Source: Halobacillus kuroshimensis DSM 18393 (GTDB lineage Bacteria; Bacillota; Bacilli; Bacillales; Halobacillaceae). Taken from it: DNA of 64,000 nucleotides. The translations under genes and the position numbers were made by a program. The stretch lies in assembly GCF_000425705.1 (NCBI RefSeq), contig NZ_KE384438.1, positions 53,692 to 117,691 of the forward strand, read 5' to 3'. Below the pieces are notes generated by a model. That model made no database searches, had not been told where the DNA came from, and saw only the letters and a program-made list of their open reading frames with translations. How positions within the stretch are numbered: the stretch's first letter is position 1; the number at the start of each line of letters is the position of its first letter. Below are positions 60,021-64,000 of this stretch, piece after piece.

Positions 60021-60911
60021 ATGAATGCTCCAGCTAAAATGAGTGCATCCCTGTATGCCCTGTTGTCCATCACTTTCTGGGGAATTTCTTTTGTTTCGAC
60101 CAAGGCGGTGCTCGAAAAAATAGACCCGTACTCCCTGCTTGTTCTACGCTTTGGAATTGGAGCTCTATTTTTATTCTGTATGATTGTCGTCTTCCGCTAC
60201 CCCTTAAAAGTACGCATAACTCATCTGCCCCATCTCCTCGTTCTCGGCATTCTGGGGGTTTACGTCCATCAGTTGATTCAGGCGACCGCCCTTTTATCCA
60301 TCCAGGCCTCCGATGCCGGATGGCTCATTTCTTTTTCACCCATTTTCACGATTGCTTTATCATTCATCTTTCTACACGAACCTCTAAGTCTGAAAAAAAC
60401 AACAGGAATCATTACAGCTGTTCTCGGTGTGCTTCTTATCACCTCCGGAGGGGAAGGATCTTTTATCAAGCTTTCTTTGAGCATGGGGTATCTGCTTATG
60501 ATTTTAAGCACTCTGAACTGGGCGGTCTATTCGGTACTTTTGAAGAAGCTGGCTGTCCCTCTCCCTTCCATCGTCCTAACCTTTTATATGAGCATCATCG
60601 GCTGTCTGCTGACCCTGCCTATTTTCATCAGAAACCAAGGGTTGACTCAGCTGGCTGCCTTGGAATTGAGCCATTGGGCCCACCTGTTGTTTCTGGGTAT
60701 TTTCGTTTCCGCTGTGGCCTACTGGTACTGGGCGAAAGCACATGAAATTCTACCCGCCTCCCAAGTGTCTGTGTTTATGTATTTGGAACCCCTGGCCACA
60801 TTGTCCGCCGCCATGCTTCTCCTTCATGAAAAGCTGGCAGCCACATCAGTCATTGGTGGTCTATTCATTTTAACAGGGGTTCTGCTGGCCCAACATCAAA
60901 AAAGAAAATAA
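60021..60911 (+). CDS. EamA/DMT-family transporter
   Basis: A 296-residue protein with ten helices and two EamA repeats (ALLSITFWGISFVSTKAVLEKIDPYSLLVLRF and the second-half NWAVYSVLLKKL). Drug/metabolite transporters of this type export amino acids, cysteine derivatives or drugs. GAAAGGA is a modest ribosome site. The cysteine dioxygenase gene begins 14 bp after its stop, so they form an operon and the export substrate may be a sulfur amino-acid product. Confidence 0.83.
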   Translation: MNAPAKMSASLYALLSITFWGISFVSTKAVLEKIDPYSLLVLRFGIGALFLFCMIVVFRYPLKVRITHLPHLLVLGILGVYVHQLIQATALLSIQASDAGWLISFSPIFTIALSFIFLHEPLSLKKTTGIITAVLGVLLITSGGEGSFIKLSLSMGYLLMILSTLNWAVYSVLLKKLAVPLPSIVLTFYMSIIGCLLTLPIFIRNQGLTQLAALELSHWAHLLFLGIFVSAVAYWYWAKAHEILPASQVSVFMYLEPLATLSAAMLLLHEKLAATSVIGGLFILTGVLLAQHQKRK

Positions 60912-60925
60912 AGGAGGAAACCGTG

Positions 60926-61483
60926 ATGCACATGGAAGAACGGGTGCAAAACGCTTTTCGTACGCTGACAGATCACTCTCCGGCATCATTGAAAAAAAGA
61001 CTGCTTGAATGTGACATTACACTTGAGGAGCTGGATCCCTACCTAAAGGATCCTGACGGTAAACCGTACTACCGCCAGATGATCTATGAGGATGAACATG
61101 TGGAGATGATTGTGATGAATTGGGCAGACATTGAATGTGCCCCTCACGATCATGGAGAATCTTCCGGCTGGATACTCGTTATGAACGGGGAAACGAAACA
61201 AACCATCTATAAAGGAGGAAGTGAAAAGCTCCCTGAACCCCTTTTTACAGAATACAAGGAAAAAGGACGGACAATGTTTGCTCCAAAAAAGGGGATTCAT
61301 AAAATGGGACGCAGCGGAGAAAATGATCTTGTCACCCTTCATTTATACTCCCCACCGATTCGGGGCATGAAAGTATATGACCTGGACACATGCGCTGCTT
61401 GTGTCGTTTCCGCAGACTGTGGTGCCTGGTGGCCGGAGGAACAGCGTCAGCGGCTTAAGGAAATACAATTGGAGAAGAGTTGA
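60926..61483 (+). CDS. Cysteine dioxygenase
   Basis: A 185-residue cupin enzyme that oxidises L-cysteine with O2 to cysteine sulfinate. Iron ligands are visible in ECAPHDHGESSGWI (two His) and in PKKGIHKMG (third His). The C-terminal HLYSPPIRGMKVYDLD is typical. The start is the ATG at 60926, with AGGAGG eight bases before; GTG one codon earlier is the alternative. It is cotranscribed with the DMT exporter and lies near the UPF0324 exporter, suggesting cysteine catabolism with export of sulfur products. Confidence 0.9.
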   Translation: MHMEERVQNAFRTLTDHSPASLKKRLLECDITLEELDPYLKDPDGKPYYRQMIYEDEHVEMIVMNWADIECAPHDHGESSGWILVMNGETKQTIYKGGSEKLPEPLFTEYKEKGRTMFAPKKGIHKMGRSGENDLVTLHLYSPPIRGMKVYDLDTCAACVVSADCGAWWPEEQRQRLKEIQLEKS

Positions 61484-61538
61484 GCGAGTGAAACCGGGAA
61501 CTCCTGGAGGCACCGGAAGACAACGGAATATCAGCAAA

Positions 61539-61570
61539 AAAAGAGGAAGCGGGGCCCCGCTTCCTCTTTT
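61539..61570. terminator. Perfect-palindrome terminator
   Basis: AAAAGAGGAAGCGGGG and its complement with no loop bases, between the convergent dioxygenase and AI-2E transporter genes. Cruciform-prone sequence. Confidence 0.85.
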
Positions 61571-62720
61571 AATCCATTTCGTATTGATCTTTTTCTTCAA
61601 CAAAGCGGTTATACCGGCGCTGGAACCAGTGGAAAAAGTGAGAAACAAACACCTTTAAAATGGCATAGCCCGGGATGGCCAGGATGATTCCAATGATTCC
61701 AAAAAGGTGACCGGCCGTAAGCAGGACGAAGATAATCGTGACTGGATGGATGTGCAGGCTTTTCCCCATGATCTGGGGAGAAATGAATTTTCCTTCCAAC
61801 AACTGCACAACCGTCCAGACGAAGACAAGCTTCAGCACCATGAACGGGGAAGTCACAATAGATATGATTAACGCCGGCGTGATTGCAATTACCGGCCCTA
61901 AGTAAGGGACTACGCTCGTGACACTGGCGATTGCAGCCAACAGCAGGGCGTAATCCAGTCCGATGATCAAAAATCCGATATACATCATGACACCGATGCA
62001 GAAACTCACGATGATCTGCCCTTGAATATAGGCACTTAACTGATGATCAATCCCTTTGAATACACTTGATACCTCCGGGCGCGCTTTAGGCGGAAACAGA
62101 CGGATCATGACTCCGGGCAGCTTATGACCGTCTTTTAATAAGTAAAACAAGATGAAGGGAAGAGTCACAATGGCTACAACGACACTGGTGACTGTAGATA
62201 TGATACTTGTGATCCCTTCCACTGTCTGCGTGGCATAGGATGATATGTAGTCCGGTACTTGGTTGATCATCCCATCTACATCCTGAAACATATTGGTGTA
62301 GTATGCGGAGAAATAAGAATTCTTCAGCCACTCATCCATCGATGATATTAAGTCGACGACATAGCGTGGAAGTTCTTCCGAAAGACTGATCAACTGTTTT
62401 TCCAGGAAAGGTATGATCAAAACGATCACCAGCGTAATTAACCCGATGAGAACGAGCAGCGTTAAGACAATACCCCAAATGCGTTTGATTTTCCACTTCT
62501 CCAGTAAGTTAATCACCGGCCGGAGCAGATAATAGACAACAACAGACAAGATGAGCGGGAGCGCTACGGTTTTCACAAATACGGCAACGGGCTCGAATAT
62601 AAACCATACATTTGAAAAGACCAGGATATTCAATCCGATCATTAGTAGAATACCTAATAGAAATAATGTTTTACGGCCTCCAAAGAATCGGATGACCGGT
62701 GTGGAGTCCCAGCGATTCAT
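61569..62720 (-). CDS. AI-2E transporter (PerM/TqsA) family protein
   Basis: A 383-residue membrane protein with about eight helices. The long pre-helix SISEE-like region here reads LISLSEELPRYVVDLISSMDEWL, and LGPVIAITPALIISIV, GKFISPQIMGKSLHIHPVTIIFVLLTAGHLFGIIGIILAIPGYAI are the family signatures. Members export or admit autoinducer-2 or act as Na/H antiporters. The start is the ATG at 62720, with GGAG eight bases before; an ATG two codons earlier is too close to that site. Confidence 0.85.
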   Translation of the reverse strand: MNRWDSTPVIRFFGGRKTLFLLGILLMIGLNILVFSNVWFIFEPVAVFVKTVALPLILSVVVYYLLRPVINLLEKWKIKRIWGIVLTLLVLIGLITLVIVLIIPFLEKQLISLSEELPRYVVDLISSMDEWLKNSYFSAYYTNMFQDVDGMINQVPDYISSYATQTVEGITSIISTVTSVVVAIVTLPFILFYLLKDGHKLPGVMIRLFPPKARPEVSSVFKGIDHQLSAYIQGQIIVSFCIGVMMYIGFLIIGLDYALLLAAIASVTSVVPYLGPVIAITPALIISIVTSPFMVLKLVFVWTVVQLLEGKFISPQIMGKSLHIHPVTIIFVLLTAGHLFGIIGIILAIPGYAILKVFVSHFFHWFQRRYNRFVEEKDQYEMD

Positions 62721-62783
62721 AAACATTTCTCCTCAGCACAGCATGATTGATTTTATTCTATCACACAGAAAGCTCTTTCCACG

Positions 62784-63692
62784 TTATCCAGCTTTTACAG
62801 ATGGAAGCTGTTGGCTGTGACCTTTTCTCTTCGTAGACAGGTAGACGCCTGCAAAGATTGTCAACAGGCCGTATATAAGGTTGGGCGTAACAGCTTCCCC
62901 CAAAAGTACACGACCCCAAATCAAGGCGGTGACAGGGACAAGGTAGGTGACCATACTCGCAAACTCGGCCCCAGCCTGATTAATCATATAATAATAGAGA
63001 AGGTGAGCCGCCCCTGATCCGAGACATCCAAGACCGATGACAGCCAGTATGGATTGAAGGTCCAGATCGATGACATTTCCCCAGCTGGCCGGATCGAGCC
63101 AGAACATTCCGAGCGCACCGGAAGCGGCTCCGACCAACAGACCGGCTAAAGCCAGCAGGACGACGTCTGTCCCTTGAAGATACCTTTTGGTGAAATGGGA
63201 TACAAACCCGTAGCAGGAAGCCGCTAAAAGCATTGTACCGACTCCGATGAAACGCTCCCCTGTAATCTCTCCGGGGCGAAACCCGGTTAACAGGATGATA
63301 CCTGCAAAGCCGATCATAATACCTCCCCACTGTCTCCAATGCAGACGGACAGAAAACAACAGAAATCCTGCCACTCCTGTCAGAATGGGTGTAGAGGCAT
63401 TTAATACAGCAGCCATATTGCTTGTCAGTGATGTCTGACTTAGAGCAATCAGTCCCCACGGAAGTCCGGCATTGAACAAACCGACAACGATGAGACGCTT
63501 CCACGGAAGAACAGCCGGCCGCTTCCCCTTCCACCATCGATAAAGAAACAGCGGAAGAAGGACGGCGGCGCCGGCCATACACCTCAGAAACACAGTCCCC
63601 CATACTCCCGCAACAGGTATAAGGACCTCAATAAAGACAAAGGATAACCCCCATATCAAGCTAAGTGCCATTAATGCCCCGTACAGCTTCAC
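62784..63692 (-). CDS. EamA/DMT-family transporter
   Basis: A 302-residue transporter with ten helices and two EamA repeats (LMALSLIWGLSFVFIEVLIPVAG and the second-half GTMLLAASCYGFVSHFTKRYL, GSGAAHLLYYYMINQAGAEFASMVTYLVPV). The substrate is unknown. The start is GTG, preceded by AGGAGGTAGAGC. Unlike the first DMT gene it stands alone. Confidence 0.83.
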   Translation of the reverse strand: MKLYGALMALSLIWGLSFVFIEVLIPVAGVWGTVFLRCMAGAAVLLPLFLYRWWKGKRPAVLPWKRLIVVGLFNAGLPWGLIALSQTSLTSNMAAVLNASTPILTGVAGFLLFSVRLHWRQWGGIMIGFAGIILLTGFRPGEITGERFIGVGTMLLAASCYGFVSHFTKRYLQGTDVVLLALAGLLVGAASGALGMFWLDPASWGNVIDLDLQSILAVIGLGCLGSGAAHLLYYYMINQAGAEFASMVTYLVPVTALIWGRVLLGEAVTPNLIYGLLTIFAGVYLSTKRKGHSQQLPSVKAG

Positions 63693-63803
63693 GCTCTACC
63701 TCCTCCTTCCCCTCATTAATATGGTAATAACAACCAATAATTCTATACTCTATCAAATCTAAACGTACCAATCAATAGAAATGAAACATACGTTTTTCTA
63801 TAC

Positions 63804-63835
63804 AAAAAAACCTCCAGGACAATCCTGAAGGTTTT
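63804..63835 (-). terminator. rRNA operon terminator
   Basis: AAAACCTTCAGGA/TCCTGGAGGTTTT with a 3-nt loop and seven T on the minus strand, just after 5S rRNA. Confidence 0.85.
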
Positions 63836-63839
63836 GTGT

Positions 63840-63955
63840 GACGTGGCAGCGTCCTACTCTCACGGGGGTAAACCCGACTACCATCGGCGCTGAAGAGCTT
63901 AACTACTGTGTTCGGCATGGGAACAGGTGTGACCTCTTCGCCTTCACCACCACAT
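63840..63955 (-). rRNA. 5S ribosomal RNA
   Basis: On the minus strand the sequence reads GGTGGTGAAGGCGAAGAGG, then CACACCTGTTCCCATGCCGA, then ACACAGTAGTTAAGCTC and the closing GTAGGACGCTGCCAC, which is the standard Bacillus 5S pattern. The ends (about 116 nt) are approximate. 23S and 16S should lie to the right of the window, upstream on the minus strand. Positions 63956-64000 are the 23S-5S spacer. Confidence 0.95.
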
Positions 63956-64000
63956 CAATATAAAGTTTGAGGTGAACCCTCAAAACTGGATAAGGAAACA

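Overview
The window looks like chromosomal DNA of a Gram-positive, endospore-lineage Bacillaceae, probably a moderately halophilic relative of Halobacillus or Thalassobacillus. The evidence is strong AGGAGG-type ribosome sites, many TTG and GTG starts, a Bacillus-type NO synthase, YtvA-like LOV-STAS photoreceptor, YueI, LytST, GlnK/AmtB with TnrA-type boxes, cre-like sites, SAM and cobalamin riboswitches, and many acidic proteins. The genus is an inference. No transposase, prophage, CRISPR array or tRNA gene was found. The right edge enters an rRNA operon on the minus strand: 5S rRNA and the 23S-5S spacer.

Layout. 0-10 kb: peroxide protection (Ohr), a DUF1232 protein, a flavin reductase, a lytic transglycosylase, a candidate structured RNA, YueI, a lipid kinase, two acetyltransferases, and a pyruvate-type sensing block (LytS-LytT beside a CstA-family transporter with a cre box). 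10-22 kb: a methionine-salvage-like amidase and aminotransferase flanking NO synthase and CoA-disulfide reductase, then aldehyde dehydrogenase, a zinc-type CDF exporter with an apparent operator, and housekeeping enzymes. 22-27.6 kb: a cobalamin riboswitch ahead of an O2-dependent ribonucleotide reductase (alpha and beta), then glnK-amtB behind two TnrA-type boxes. 27.6-31.6 kb: a predicted type I toxin/antisense-RNA pair with a LexA-like box, an ECF sigma/anti-sigma pair followed by a pseudoknot-capable element, a cysteine-free UDG-like protein, and a DUF3231 protein.

31.6-45.4 kb is nearly all minus strand: a cation exchanger, carotenoid oxygenase plus methyltransferase, a dicarboxylate/glutamate symporter with a long leader, then a SAM-riboswitch operon: O-acetylhomoserine sulfhydrylase fused to a CoA-binding domain, a sulfonate-type ABC transporter (ssuABC) and an acetyl-CoA synthetase. 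Upstream of the riboswitch are a second Cys/Met PLP enzyme and a Nudix hydrolase. 45.4-54.3 kb: small and membrane-anchored unknowns, a pair of ~175-bp structured direct repeats (47.3-47.9 kb), an SCO protein, a DUF1002 protein, DoxX and DJ-1 proteins, acyl-CoA dehydrogenase and the photoreceptor. 54.3-63.7 kb: a LysR gene overlapping a nucleotidyltransferase at an A8 tract, an MFS exporter, a LysR/UPF0324 divergent pair, a DMT exporter with cysteine dioxygenase, an AI-2E-family permease, and another DMT exporter.

Sulfur metabolism recurs: sulfonate uptake and O-acetylhomoserine sulfhydrylation under SAM control, salvage-type transamination, cysteine oxidation, and a YeiH-type exporter with its LysR regulator. 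The least explained sequences are the toxin/antisense locus at 27.7-28.0 kb, the repeats at 47.3-47.9 kb, and the structured non-coding segments near 3.0 and 29.5 kb.
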